This document shows, in pieces, positions 1-9,478 of a stretch of 64,000 nucleotides of DNA (positions are counted from its first letter, which is position 1; every line of letters begins with the position of its first letter). The stretch lies in assembly GCA_021927905.1 (NCBI GenBank), contig BLLK01000045.1:3720001-3784000 (forward strand), given 5' to 3'. The translations under genes and the position numbers were made by a program. The notes under the pieces are model-generated. The model worked only from the letters and a program-made list of their open reading frames with translations. It made no database searches and was not told the DNA's origin. Source of the DNA: Chaetoceros tenuissimus (taxonomy: Eukaryota > Bacillariophyta > Thalassiosirophyceae > Chaetocerotales > Chaetocerotaceae).

Positions 1-55
1 CAGATAGGGGTTTGTACATGCATAGTTTTTAGGTACTTGGGACTCATGATATACC

Positions 56-1090
56 TCATGCATTTAGCTCATCCTTACCATCTTTTTTATCGGCGTCGAA
101 AGGTGCATTTGCATTTTGTCCTTGTTCCACAACAATCTCAGCATTTAGTTCATCCTCACCATCTTTTTTATCGGCATCGAAAGGTGCATTTGCATTTTGT
201 CCTTGTTCCACAACAATCTCATCATGACTCAAGCTTTCCTCTTCATTGGCCAAGACCGCTTCATCATACAAAAAGAGGAAAAACATGATTGCATGAGCGA
301 TGAAGAACACAGAGCCAGACAGCATCAAAACACAAACATCATTAATGAGTTTTGTATCAAGAAGAAAGAGTTGGTCGACAATTTCTCCTGAATGGTACTC
401 TTGCGATGAAAGGTATACTCTACCTCCAATATCTAATCGAGGAATTACAGCTATAAGCAACAAGATGCTTCCAATCCCTGCTACAGTATATGTTGATAAT
501 ACTAGAACTCCACTGTGTCTATGCTGGAATAGAGTGTATAATTGTCCAAGAAGTAGAAATACAAAACCTACGATCCACATAGTGCTGGACATTCCAGGAT
601 AATCGATGAAGAAGAGAGCCTCAAAATCATCAGTCTTGAATATCTTTGAAGTTGTGCTCTTCATGCGTTTCATAATATCCATTTCAGAAATAACTGCTCC
701 AAAAATAAGAACACCACTAATAACATTAAGCAAAAACATTACCAATGAAAATTTACCATCACTTTTCAGGAGAGGCTTCGCTTCCAAGATTATGGAAAGA
801 AGCAAAAATACAGCACCGGCAGTAAGTAGTCCGCCTCTTACATTATACAAGCATTCCACTACCTTTTCATCCCAAGGCTCATATCCTACCCACGCTGATG
901 ATTCTTCGTCATAATAGCGCTTGCCAAATTCATACCAGTCTTCTCCACCACATATCTTGATGGCATCTTCCAAACCGTGATTTACAATATCTGACTGGAT
1001 GAAGGAACAAGCAACGGCAAACAAGACACCGAATGCAAGCTTTGACAAGAAGGTCGCAGCGAATATGAGCTTATTTCCCAAGTCTACCAT
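56..1090 (-). CDS. Six-span membrane protein of unknown function with a duplicated acidic tail
   Basis: I do not recognise this 344-residue protein. About six hydrophobic segments are visible (near residues 7-27, 88-106, 115-135, 170-190, 198-217 and 252-277), with a Cys/Trp/Tyr-rich loop after the first span that could be extracytoplasmic. The last 54 residues are two copies of a 27-residue acidic unit beginning EIVVEQGQNANAPF, so the tail has grown by an in-frame duplication. The start is the first Met of the frame and places a hydrophobic segment at the N-terminus as a signal anchor. The gene is divergent from the acyltransferase at 1432. The coding call is firm from length and hydrophobic pattern; the function is unknown. 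Confidence 0.8.
   Translation of the reverse strand: MVDLGNKLIFAATFLSKLAFGVLFAVACSFIQSDIVNHGLEDAIKICGGEDWYEFGKRYYDEESSAWVGYEPWDEKVVECLYNVRGGLLTAGAVFLLLSIILEAKPLLKSDGKFSLVMFLLNVISGVLIFGAVISEMDIMKRMKSTTSKIFKTDDFEALFFIDYPGMSSTMWIVGFVFLLLGQLYTLFQHRHSGVLVLSTYTVAGIGSILLLIAVIPRLDIGGRVYLSSQEYHSGEIVDQLFLLDTKLINDVCVLMLSGSVFFIAHAIMFFLFLYDEAVLANEEESLSHDEIVVEQGQNANAPFDADKKDGEDELNAEIVVEQGQNANAPFDADKKDGKDELNA
59..220 (-). repeat. Two tandem 81-base units inside the coding region
   Basis: Two direct copies of an 81-base unit encode the 27-residue C-terminal repeat of the membrane protein. The copies differ at only a few bases, so the duplication looks recent. The unit is a multiple of three and keeps the frame open. 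Confidence 0.9.
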
Positions 1091-1431
1091 TGGTGATGAG
1101 TTTTAATAGCAGATTGGCATGGGATCCCACTGTGGTATTTTGAATGGAAACAGATTCTCACATGAGATGTCACAATATGAATCTTCAAAAGATACCTCCT
1201 TCGCGCAATTTCTTCTTGGTGTCTGTCCTGTGTACGTGTTTTGACACGTATTTTCGTATTTTCCCTTTTTTCTTCTTTGTTGGCACTTCTGCACTTCTTC
1301 AATTACCTCATTTGGAATTCATCTCTTTGCATTAGCACTAGTTATGGGCAAATAGAGCGAGTCACGTTGTCACCAGTTGTAGACCTAATATAGGGTTTTC
1401 GAGGCTAGGTCTACTGTAAATATCATCCAAG
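1091..1431. promoter_or_regulatory. Divergent spacer, probable shared promoter region
   Basis: This 341-base spacer lies between two head-to-head genes. It holds only short open frames without family features and a T-rich tract near 1255-1300. No firm TATA box or operator is seen; the regulatory role is inferred from gene orientation. Confidence 0.4.
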
Positions 1432-3084
1432 ATGAGGAGAGGTGTGAATCCAACGACAATATTTAGCAGACGAAGAAAAAGGCCGAGAATATGTGAAGCT
1501 ATTGTTCGTTGTCTAAGTACTACCAATCCTAGCAGTTATGAGAAGAAGAAAGAGGAAATCACACTCTTCAAATCATATAATATATCGACAAATATATCCA
1601 AAGAATTTACTGTACCAATTACAGTAGCTGATGTTCACCTACGACACGAACAACTTCCATTTGCATATTTTTACAAAAACGATTTCGACATGCAAAGACT
1701 GAAACAGTCATTTGCAAAACTTTTGACCAACTTTCCAACTGCAGGAGGAACTCTTCAAAATTATCAACATATTCTGTGTAAAAAAGATGATACCGTTCCA
1801 TTGATATTTGCTAATGCAAGCATGACTATGCAGGAATGGTTAAAAGAGAGTCGAGGTCATTTGCATCAATCTGGGCAAGGACATCATCCTTCTTTGTTAC
1901 CCATATTTGATCCTCTCTTTCATAGTGCAATTGATAGTGAAAATGACGATGATGGTTTTACTGAAAACTTGATGTCTGTTAAAGTGACTCAATTTGCAAA
2001 TGACTCTGGCTTTGTCGTTGCAATAAATATGAGCCATTTACTAGGGGACACAGCAAGCTGTATTAGATTTGCACAATGCTTTGGTCTAGAGTATAGTGGA
2101 GATTCTTCATATGGAAAGCCATGTTTGGATAGATCAAAGTTATCAAGTACTGGTATGATGTGTCCAAAAGTAGCTGATATTCTTGACGTTGAAACAAGTA
2201 GCAATGATACGAGGACGGATACATCATGGTTACAATCTATCTTTGGTACTGAAGAAACGAAATCTTCGCCAGTGATTGATCATGAATACGTTTCTTTGTC
2301 TTTTCCAACCAATGTACTCGATGTTATGAAAGCTCATGGAATGGAACGAACTGATGTAGAAGAGCATGAGCACAGCATCCCATCTTATATATCTAGAAAT
2401 GATACAATTATGGCTGCTACTTGGCTTTTGAAAAAGGTGTTGTCAGACGAAAGTGATACAAATCTGAGCATAGTAATGAATCTAAGAGGAAGATGTGGAT
2501 TAGAAGATTTCCATTGTACCGACAATGACATAGATTACTCGGAATCTAAATCTGGCTTATTCGGAAATGGAATAGTGAATGTGTTCGCTGAGTTTGAACC
2601 GTCAACCGTGAGTGCATCTGCATCAACAGATACAATTCCGATAAATGATATATCAGATGCTGCAATAGCCATTCGAGCAGCATTAATTCAAGGAGCAGAA
2701 GAAATTCCCCATCGACTCGAACAGTCCAAAGCTGGAACTCCAACACAATCTACAACTAAACCGGAGATTGGAAATAGATCGAACTGCTTCTCGATTACAT
2801 CGTGGAGACAATTATCTCCGAAAGATGTATCATTTTCAGACAAATCATCATTGGTTGATTTTCATGGACAACCATCTCATCCAATTCCTACAGGAGAAAC
2901 GTACACTTCTGTAATTCATGACGATTTGTATAGCAATGGAGCAAAAGTAGACTTGTTTCTGCCATCTAGCCAAAAGGAAGATGCTATAACGTTACATGAA
3001 GAGATGTGTTCTCTCTTTTTAGAATGGCACGAGACTACAAAAGAGGAAGAGGAAATAAAAAAAGTTGAAGAATTGGTGCGATAG
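1432..3084 (+). CDS. BAHD-type (HXXXD) acyltransferase
   Basis: This 550-residue protein fits the transferase family that moves acyl groups from CoA thioesters to alcohols or amines. The catalytic HXXXD motif is present as SHLLGD, with His202 and Asp206. An FPTAGG stretch near residue 101 matches the N-terminal strand pattern common in BAHD enzymes, and DFHGQPSH near residue 483 stands where plant enzymes carry DFGWG. The family average is about 450 residues; the excess is a basic N-terminal tail of about 45 residues, possibly a targeting sequence, plus acidic loops. The substrate cannot be told from sequence. The DFGWG motif is poorly conserved, so activity is likely but unproven. It converges on the plastid reductase gene with only 79 bases between stop codons. 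Confidence 0.85.
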   Translation: MRRGVNPTTIFSRRRKRPRICEAIVRCLSTTNPSSYEKKKEEITLFKSYNISTNISKEFTVPITVADVHLRHEQLPFAYFYKNDFDMQRLKQSFAKLLTNFPTAGGTLQNYQHILCKKDDTVPLIFANASMTMQEWLKESRGHLHQSGQGHHPSLLPIFDPLFHSAIDSENDDDGFTENLMSVKVTQFANDSGFVVAINMSHLLGDTASCIRFAQCFGLEYSGDSSYGKPCLDRSKLSSTGMMCPKVADILDVETSSNDTRTDTSWLQSIFGTEETKSSPVIDHEYVSLSFPTNVLDVMKAHGMERTDVEEHEHSIPSYISRNDTIMAATWLLKKVLSDESDTNLSIVMNLRGRCGLEDFHCTDNDIDYSESKSGLFGNGIVNVFAEFEPSTVSASASTDTIPINDISDAAIAIRAALIQGAEEIPHRLEQSKAGTPTQSTTKPEIGNRSNCFSITSWRQLSPKDVSFSDKSSLVDFHGQPSHPIPTGETYTSVIHDDLYSNGAKVDLFLPSSQKEDAITLHEEMCSLFLEWHETTKEEEEIKKVEELVR

Positions 3085-3163
3085 TAATTTTTCTTCATTT
3101 GAAGGACGTCGAAGTCCAAACAATAATTATGTAACCTATGAATAAATATTATTTGTTACTTTG

Positions 3164-4612
3164 TTACTTCGCTAAGATTTTGTCTCGAACCGTTCTCAAT
3201 CCCTCATAGTCTTTTAAATACTCTTTCACGATGGATTGAGCGTATTGAGGCATCTTCCTTTCAGTTCCATTTTCTCCCCATTGATCTAAACAATACAGAT
3301 AGTTTCTCAAGATGTGATAATCAATGCTATATTCTGCAAAATTCAACCCCTTGGGTCCAATGTATTGTACTAATTTTGCAACAATGTTACCAACTGCTGG
3401 CGGCATCCCTTGTTCCTTTGGCTGTTTGCCAATCATTTCTTCAATGACTCCATCTGCCAACACAGTTTGTACAGCAAAATCTTTCCAAGATCCTTTCCCT
3501 GTAGCAGTCTCATATACGTTTAGTTTTCCAGCTTTGGTTGCAATGTCAAACATTTCTTTGCCTTTTTGATTGCGTATGGTCAAGGTCTGATAATTATTAT
3601 CCATATCATCAGCGAGGAGCGCGCCCATGTACCCCACTACAATATCTGCGAGTGAATTAGTGTAATCAAAACAAGAAAGACACGAGCTTGCAATTGAAGC
3701 ACGAGCTATATTTCCCGGTAAGCTAAAGTACGGAATCTTGTCATAACTATTGCTACCTTCTGTTTCCTTTTTGACATGTACTTTAAAATCCTGCATAAAT
3801 TCATATCCCTTGACAGATTCATAATCCTCCTCACTGATACCTAAACCTTTTTGTATAAAATCTTGAGATGCTTGTGGGGTAGGTGAATTATCCGCACAGT
3901 TTGTACCCAATACATAGACATTATCCAATCCTAAATCTTTCTGCACTAGCTCGGATCGAAAGGCTTGTACTGCACATCCAACTCCACAGAATAATAAATT
4001 TCGAATAGACTCATCCTGTTTTATTTCATCCAATACTTTGAGACTGGGCGCAAGTGACGGTTTGACACCTCGACCTTTTAATAAATCTTGTTTGGTTTTG
4101 GCAATGATTGGCTGTGGTTCTAGTGTATTGTCATCACTTTTACTAGCTATACATATAGCTGCATCAACAGTCTTTGATTCCAACATTGCCAATGCTATCG
4201 ATGTGACTGCACCTGTCCACTGTGATCCATTCTGTGTACCTTTTACTAATAGAATATCTTGATCTAAAACTCCAAATCGAGATTCATAGTCATTTTCTAA
4301 ATTTCTCGATCTTTTATGTAAGATAGGTTCGAGGGAATCAATGTTGCTCATGCCCTCTTTTAGAAAAGCACAGGAAGTTTCTACATATTGAACAAATGAT
4401 GTTTCACATAATCCACATTTTGAACAGTGTTCTTTGGCTGGAAACTTTTGAGGCCAATCTTTTGCATCGATTGGTGTTGGTTGACCGTGTAGAAGAATAT
4501 TTGATGACGATGAAGAAATGCTACTTCGTTGGCTGGGAGAGAAGGCATTTGTAGGTAATATAGAGAGAAGTAGAAGCAAGAAAAGTAGCATATCTTGACA
4601 GAGATTAGCCAT
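3164..4612 (-). CDS. Plastid FrhB-family 8-vinyl reductase (BciB/F-DVR type)
   Basis: This 482-residue protein belongs to the FrhB/FdhB iron-sulfur flavoprotein family, whose plastid members are ferredoxin-dependent divinyl (proto)chlorophyllide 8-vinyl reductase and 7-hydroxymethyl chlorophyll a reductase. A signal peptide runs through residues 7-22 and ends in TNAFSP, an ASAFAP-like plastid entry motif. CSKCGLC (Cys63, 66, 69) and Cys81 look like cluster ligands; GVGCAVQAFRS, VLGTNCADN and SCLSCFDY follow the family pattern, as does GPKGLNFAEYSIDYHILRNY near the end. Diatoms lack chlorophyll b, so the vinyl reductase role in chlorophyll synthesis is preferred over the chlorophyll b cycle enzyme. 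That choice is inference; family membership is firm. Confidence 0.88.
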   Translation of the reverse strand: MANLCQDMLLFLLLLLSILPTNAFSPSQRSSISSSSSNILLHGQPTPIDAKDWPQKFPAKEHCSKCGLCETSFVQYVETSCAFLKEGMSNIDSLEPILHKRSRNLENDYESRFGVLDQDILLVKGTQNGSQWTGAVTSIALAMLESKTVDAAICIASKSDDNTLEPQPIIAKTKQDLLKGRGVKPSLAPSLKVLDEIKQDESIRNLLFCGVGCAVQAFRSELVQKDLGLDNVYVLGTNCADNSPTPQASQDFIQKGLGISEEDYESVKGYEFMQDFKVHVKKETEGSNSYDKIPYFSLPGNIARASIASSCLSCFDYTNSLADIVVGYMGALLADDMDNNYQTLTIRNQKGKEMFDIATKAGKLNVYETATGKGSWKDFAVQTVLADGVIEEMIGKQPKEQGMPPAVGNIVAKLVQYIGPKGLNFAEYSIDYHILRNYLYCLDQWGENGTERKMPQYAQSIVKEYLKDYEGLRTVRDKILAK

Positions 4613-5175
4613 TGGTATATAAATTGTAATAGGAATGAGGTAAGATATGAAGATGATGATGTCGAGAAAAGATGAACGTTCATAGTCAATCGTCTCTTCA
4701 ACGCTTCATGTTCTTTTTGTATGAGCAATTCTTGTATAATGAGAACTACTTGACACGAATGAATAGCCGTCATTGGCATAGATATTTTGCTACCAGCTTA
4801 TCGTAGTAGAACTGGAAAAGAGAAAATCAAATAATACTAATACCATAACTAGTCAGAAAAAGGAATATACTTATATGCATAAATTGATTTGTAAACAGTG
4901 TATATTGTACATTTACAATTGTCAAAAATATTTCCCTATTTTACGTCTTTTCTTGTTTGGAAAAGACCTTTTTTCCATCTATCCTTATCATGTTCATCTG
5001 TTCATAGTTCTTTTCCTAAAAGTTATCTTTTATATTTTAAATAAGTACATTGGCAATCGTGCCTCTTGGTTTGCACATTTAATATGCATTATTTCATTGC
5101 CTCCACATTCCATTTTCCGCCATCTATTACTACCACCCATCACCATTTCTTAACTACAAAGAGTAGTAACATTTC
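4613..5175. other. Spacer without a recognised gene
   Basis: This 563-base AT-rich spacer lies upstream of the reductase gene and downstream of the acidic-protein gene. Open frames in it are short or shadow the reductase 5' end. It should contain the reductase promoter; no clear motif was found. A 26-base tandem duplication begins at 5145. Confidence 0.5.
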
Positions 5176-5196
5176 TTAACTACAAAGAGTAGTAAC
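5145..5196. repeat. Perfect 26-base tandem duplication over a stop codon
   Basis: Bases 5145-5170 and 5171-5196 read as the same 26-base unit. The stop codon of the minus-strand gene (5176-5178) lies in the second copy, so the duplication reaches the end of the coding frame. Confidence 0.9.
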
Positions 5197-5917
5197 TCCA
5201 CACAAGAATTTATCAAATTTGGTTTCCTTTTCCTTCTCACTCTCCTTTTCCGCTTCTTCCTTCAATAAAGTCTCCTTCCTCACAACACCAGCATCACCAT
5301 ACAATGCAAACACAGCATCACGGTCACTCGTCTCCATCCATTCTGAAGTATCCGCTACAAAGTGTGTCATGACTTTTTCTTCTTCCTCTTCTGTAAACTC
5401 TTGAAGTGTTCCTTCTGATGAAATTGTATATGCTGTAACTGGTACACCTGATTCATGAATCGATGCCAAAGTCGATTTATCAAATGGTTTCCATTTCGAT
5501 TCTTGCACTGGTTCTTCTTTTCCTTCTTCAGTTTCTACAGTGTTGGATTCAATAGATACAACATGTGATTCAAACAACCACTTAGTACCAGCCTTGTCTT
5601 CAACTTCAATTCCAATAATTTCATCTTCCACTGTAATTTCACCCGCTACTACTTGTTCTTCTGGAGTAGTTTTTGGAACGTATACTCCTGAATCATCGGA
5701 TGGTGATGGTTCAACTGGTGGTGCCTGTTCTGCAACGTCTTTATCTGCCTTTTTGCAGGATTTGACTGTTGATAAGAAATGAGCATGGGATGAGTACAGG
5801 TATAAGTGATTGAGCAGCGAGAAGCTAGTTGTACAACATATCTTTACATGCACCACGAGAAGGTAGCAGAAAGATATGTCAGTTCGACTTACTCTTTTTC
5901 AAAAAGCTAAACTTCAT
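5176..5917 (-). CDS. Acidic protein of unknown function, two exons
   Basis: I read complement(5176..5765, 5893..5917), giving 204 residues. Exon 1 is a mini-exon encoding MKFSFLKK plus one base. The intron (5766-5892, 127 bases) starts GTAAGT and ends ATCAACAG, and the join keeps the frame. Without splicing the ATG at 5917 meets a stop after 12 codons, and the longer unspliced frame would translate intron. The protein is rich in Glu and Lys, with a Pro/Ser/Asp stretch near residue 22 and a Lys/Glu helix near the C-terminus followed by a Cys-containing end. No known domain is recognised. It diverges from the ING-SGF29 gene across a 386-base spacer. Confidence 0.7.
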
Positions 5918-6303
5918 TGTCGTAAAATGTATTCAAAGTAGATGCAGGTACTGTAAACAAGTGTAATAGATGTATTACAAATAAAAGAGAAGAAGAAGAC
6001 TCTTGAACAAGCTTGCAGGCTGTATTGTTTCCGTTCGAAATCTTGAGAAAGAACAATTTGATCTTGTAACATTGTCTTTTCGGCGATGGTGGGAAATGGG
6101 ACTGACAGAGACTTTGTATAATGGATGTAATTTCTCCCCTCTATTTATTTGAGATTGAGGGTAGACAATGGATTGAGCACAACGCAACCTCGGGAACCTC
6201 TCACTTCTTTAATCTAATTACATTCAATTGAAGCCCTCGTCAAATTCATATCTAATTCCGATATACCCGTTGAAGAAAGCTTATAACTCTCCTACAACAC
6301 ATA
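5918..6303. promoter_or_regulatory. Divergent spacer, probable shared promoter region
   Basis: The spacer separates the head-to-head starts at 5917 (-) and 6304 (+). It contains a 70-codon minus-strand frame that shows no family features. No specific site is recognised. Confidence 0.4.
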
Positions 6304-7574
6304 ATGTCATCAAATGAAACTTATCTCGAGAAATTCATTGAATCAATCTCAACAGTCCCAACAGAGATTCAACGAAACTTGCATCACATGAAGAGTTTAG
6401 ATGAACAATATTCACACACCACTGAAGACCTCAGAGATGTACAAGAAGAATATCTACAAGGAGTCTACAATGTGATTCATTCTCTAAATGTTGATTTGCA
6501 TCCTCAACGTAAGAAATTGAAATTGCAAGAAATGAAAGATGGGACTCAAGATGCTACTGTTGTTGCTACTGCTATTGGTGGTACAAAGGAAGACGAGGCA
6601 AACAAGGAATCACAAGAAACAGATGCAGAGACAAAAGAAGAACATGAAGAAGCATCAGACAGCAATGATACAGACAGTGACAATGAATCCAAAGAAGCTC
6701 TCGACTTGTCAAATCCACCAGAAGGAATCATTGTACCACTCAACACTACCGAACAACCATCCGAGGAAGAAACAAAACTCATGATACCCACCACAGAAGA
6801 ATTACGACAAATGACACAAAACAAACAAGCACTATTGGAAATTGCATCACTCCGTCAAACAGCTCAACAAATTACTGCTGAAAAATTATCCACCACACAT
6901 CAAAATTTAAAAATTGTCAATAGTATCTTATCAAAGTTGGATCAAGATTTATTGGAGTATGAAACTCTTTTAAAAGCTACAGGACAATATGAAGATACAC
7001 AAGGTAGTGTTAGTTTGTATGTGGATCAATTGGCGGCGATTCAGGTGGTTGCCAATAGTCAAGAATGGATTTTGGCAAAGGTTATGCAACATGATGAACA
7101 GACTGGTATGTATCATTTAAGTGATGAAGATATTGAGAGTAATAAGAGTAAGTGTATGATGGTATTTGTTGTTTGTTTTTGTATATATGATTTGATGATG
7201 GAGCTCACTTTGCTTACGCTCATTCACTGCTCGCTTACGCTCGCGCAATATTCGCTACACTCATATTGCTCGCTTACGCTCGCATATTGCTCGCTCCGCT
7301 CGCAATCACAGCATTCATTCTCCCAGAATCTCAAGTAGTAATCCTCGGAGGACTCTCCACATTAAATAGAAACGACGTAATCTATGCAGTATATCCCGAT
7401 ACAACCTCTTTTTATCAAGCAACGGTAGTAGAAATGACGAAACAAATGAAAGGAAAAGATCCACTTGTGTTGGTGCATTTCAAAGATGATGGTGATGAAC
7501 ATGGTATTACACATGCCAAAGCTGTTCCTATGAAACATGTCATGAAGGTTCCTTATGGTGCTATTCAAACATAA
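6304..7574 (+). CDS. ING-like N-terminus joined to SGF29 tandem Tudor domain
   Basis: I read join(6304..7147, 7327..7574), 363 residues. The intron (7148-7326) begins GTAAGT and ends TTCTCCCAG; joining restores one open frame. Residues 6-60 (YLEKFIESISTVPTEIQRN) match the ING-family start, and residues 165-225 resemble the second ING helix (LSKLDQDLLEYETLL). An acidic insert at 95-135 separates them. Residues 240-363 resemble the SGF29 C-terminal Tudor pair, including QEWILAKV and VIYAVYPDTTSFYQATV. SGF29 reads H3K4 methylation in SAGA-type complexes, while ING proteins usually carry a PHD finger for the same mark. Here the Tudor pair stands where the PHD would be. It is a likely nuclear chromatin reader; the ING call is from pattern only, the Tudor call is stronger. 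Confidence 0.82.
7195..7315. repeat. GAGCG/GCGAGC-rich repeat cluster inside an intron
   Basis: Most of the ING-SGF29 intron is repeated GCTCGCTTACGCTCGC-like units with variants such as GCTCGCTCCGCTCGC. The units are nearly self-complementary. GC content is far above the neighbouring AT-rich coding sequence. A short related stretch, GCGAGCGAGCGCGGCGG, lies at about 7649-7665 beyond the stop codon. Confidence 0.85.
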
Positions 7575-8007
7575 AAAGTAATAATTAAAAGATAATGGTA
7601 ACATTTGATTGTTAGGTGAACTGTCTTATGCGTTTTTATTTCCAAGAAAGCGAGCGAGCGCGGCGGTTCCAATATGTATATCTATGACCATACATAGAAA
7701 TCATTTGTTTTGTGGAATTGTGTCTATATCTTTTGAATAGACTACAAATAGCACAGAATGAGGATACAATGCCTTGGCAGCGAAGAGAGTATAGAAAAGA
7801 AGTTATCCAACTGTTAAACATCTCTCTATCCATCTAGCTATTTGTAATCTCTATTCTAGCCAATTAATCAAAGAACTGTAACGATGCACACCGAAGCCAA
7901 CAGCATAGAAAAGCATCACCTCTCTCTTTATGCAATTAAAGATATCAAGTAAATAGAAAACTCGAACTAAATCTACTAACACTACTACTAACAACACTAA
8001 CAAAACA
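7575..8007. promoter_or_regulatory. Spacer upstream of RPN11
   Basis: This 433-base spacer is between two plus-strand genes. It contains the 3' end of the ING-SGF29 gene, a short GC-rich repeat piece near 7650 and an ACT/AAC-rich leader (about 7965-8005) just before the RPN11 start. No tRNA or long ORF is seen. Confidence 0.4.
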
Positions 8008-9082
8008 ATGGACAGAATTCAACAGTTAATGAGGGGAATGCCAGGCGCCTCTTCTTCTTCTGATCAGCCATTACCAGATTCCTGTGAAAAAGTCCACGTC
8101 TCTTCACTCGCCCTTTTGAAAATGCTCAAACATGGAAGAGCCGGAGTACCAATGGAAGTAATGGGACTCATGCTTGGTCAATTCATTGATGAGTACACTA
8201 TTAACTGTGTGGATGTATTCGCCATGCCTCAATCTGGTACTTCTGTATCAGTAGAAGCCGTCGATCCCGTATTTCAAACCAAAATGTTGGACATGCTGTC
8301 ACAGACAAATCGAAGTGAGATGGTGGTGGGATGGTATCATTCTCATCCTGGATTTGGTTGTTGGCTATCTAGTACAGATATCAACACTCAATCGAGTTTT
8401 GAAGCTTTGAATCCGAGAGCTGTCGCATTGGTAGTTGATCCGATTCAAAGCGTGAAAGGAAAAGTTGTCATTGACTGTTTTCGATTGATTAATCCTCAAT
8501 TGCTAATGTTGGGACAGGAGCCGAGACAGAGTACTTCTATTGTTGGACATTTGAATAAACCAAGTATTCAAGCATTGATTCATGGCTTGAATAGACACTA
8601 TTATAGTATTGTCATTGATTATAGAAAAAATGAATTGGAAGAACAGGTAAGTAGTAGAGTGAGGAGCGTCAGCGAGTGAGGAGCTGCGAGCGTCAGCGAG
8701 CAATTGCGAAGAGCGTAGCGGTGTGAGCTCTGTTTATCGAATGAGCTCTTTTTTATCTCTCACACACACTTCTCTCCACTACACTACTTTCATACAGATG
8801 CTCATGAATCTACACAAAAAGAATTGGACAGAAGGACTCCTTCTTGAAAAATTTGAAAATCATCAAGAAGCAAATCAAGACATTGTAGATAAAATGTTGA
8901 AATTGTCTAAAGAATACAATGAAAGGATTGTAGAGGAGGAAGGAAAGTCTCAAGAGGAAATTACTGTAGAGTTGACTGGAAAGATTGATGTCAAGAAACA
9001 TTTGGAAGGGTGTGTGGAAGATTTAATGAGTAGTAATATTGTACAGTGTCTTGGTGTCATGATTGATACTGTGGTGTTTTAG
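8008..9082 (+). CDS. RPN11: 26S proteasome deubiquitinase RPN11/PSMD14
   Basis: I read join(8008..8646, 8798..9082), 307 residues against 310 in human. This is the JAMM metalloprotease of the proteasome lid that removes ubiquitin chains from substrates before degradation. The zinc motif is complete: [14 protein letters not shown] gives His111, His113 and Asp124, with the upstream Glu50 in PMEVMG. The intron (8647-8797, 151 bases) starts GTAAGT and ends CATACAG, and the join reads [16 protein letters not shown], matching the family. The C-terminal exon carries the conserved [19 protein letters not shown] helix that anchors RPN11 beside RPN8. Start choice follows the family's N-terminal length. 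The protein is expected in nucleus and cytosol. Confidence 0.97.
8655..8727. repeat. GAGCG/GCGAGC-rich repeat cluster in the RPN11 intron
   Basis: Nearly half of the RPN11 intron consists of units such as GAGCGTCAGCGAG and GAGCGTAGCGG, close relatives of those in the upstream intron but on the opposite strand sense. The splice sites themselves remain normal. Confidence 0.85.
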
Positions 9083-9089
9083 ATAGGGG

Positions 9090-9192
9090 GGCTGTGAGTG
9101 AGGAGTGAGGAGCTGCGAGCATCAGCGAGCAATTCGAACGGAGCGTAGCGAAGTGAGCTGCGAGAGAAGTGAGCTGCGAGCGAAGCGAGCTT
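9090..9192. repeat. GAGCG/GCGAGC-rich repeat cluster after RPN11
   Basis: About 100 bases directly after the RPN11 stop are built from GTGAGGAG, GCGAGCATCAGCGAGC and GAGCGTAGCGAAGTGAGC units, ending GCGAGCGAAGCGAGC. They probably fall in the RPN11 3' UTR. Confidence 0.8.
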
Positions 9193-9404
9193 CAATTTAC
9201 GAGTATACCATAAACCATACTACGATACTACAGTGACTACCATACTATATAAAGTACAACTACATATACTACAACCATACTTTTTGTAAATAATACAATG
9301 ATTAAAAATTATCCAAAATCTCTCATACAAGTACATATTCATGCACTGAAAGATTTTCCCCTTGACGTACTGATAGTACGTATTCGTTTGACAAAGAAGA
9401 AAAG

Positions 9405-9470
9405 TGTGCTCACTTCGCTACGCTCACTCAACAATGCTCGCTGACGCTCACAGTTCCTCGCTTTGCTCGT
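9405..9470. repeat. GAGCG/GCGAGC-rich repeat cluster, opposite sense
   Basis: This cluster contains TCGCTACGCTCACT and GCTCGCTGACGCTCAC, the reverse sense of the 9090 cluster. The two therefore form a loose inverted pair across the convergent spacer between RPN11 and the plastid-protein gene. Confidence 0.8.
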
Positions 9471-9478
9471 CACTCAAA

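Noticed and set aside
3164-4612. Identification as 7-hydroxymethyl chlorophyll a reductase
   Set aside because: The family motifs fit both enzymes, but diatoms lack chlorophyll b, so the vinyl reductase role is more likely; kept only as an alternative.
4381-4779. 132-codon minus-strand frame overlapping the start of the plastid reductase
   Set aside because: It overlaps the clear FrhB-family frame in another phase and has no family features.
5975-6187. 70-codon minus-strand gene in the divergent spacer
   Set aside because: It has no family feature and lies where promoters of both flanking genes are expected.
8723-9082. Separate small gene downstream of RPN11
   Set aside because: The segment from 8798 is the RPN11 C-terminus joined by a clean GT-AG intron; the part before it is intron.
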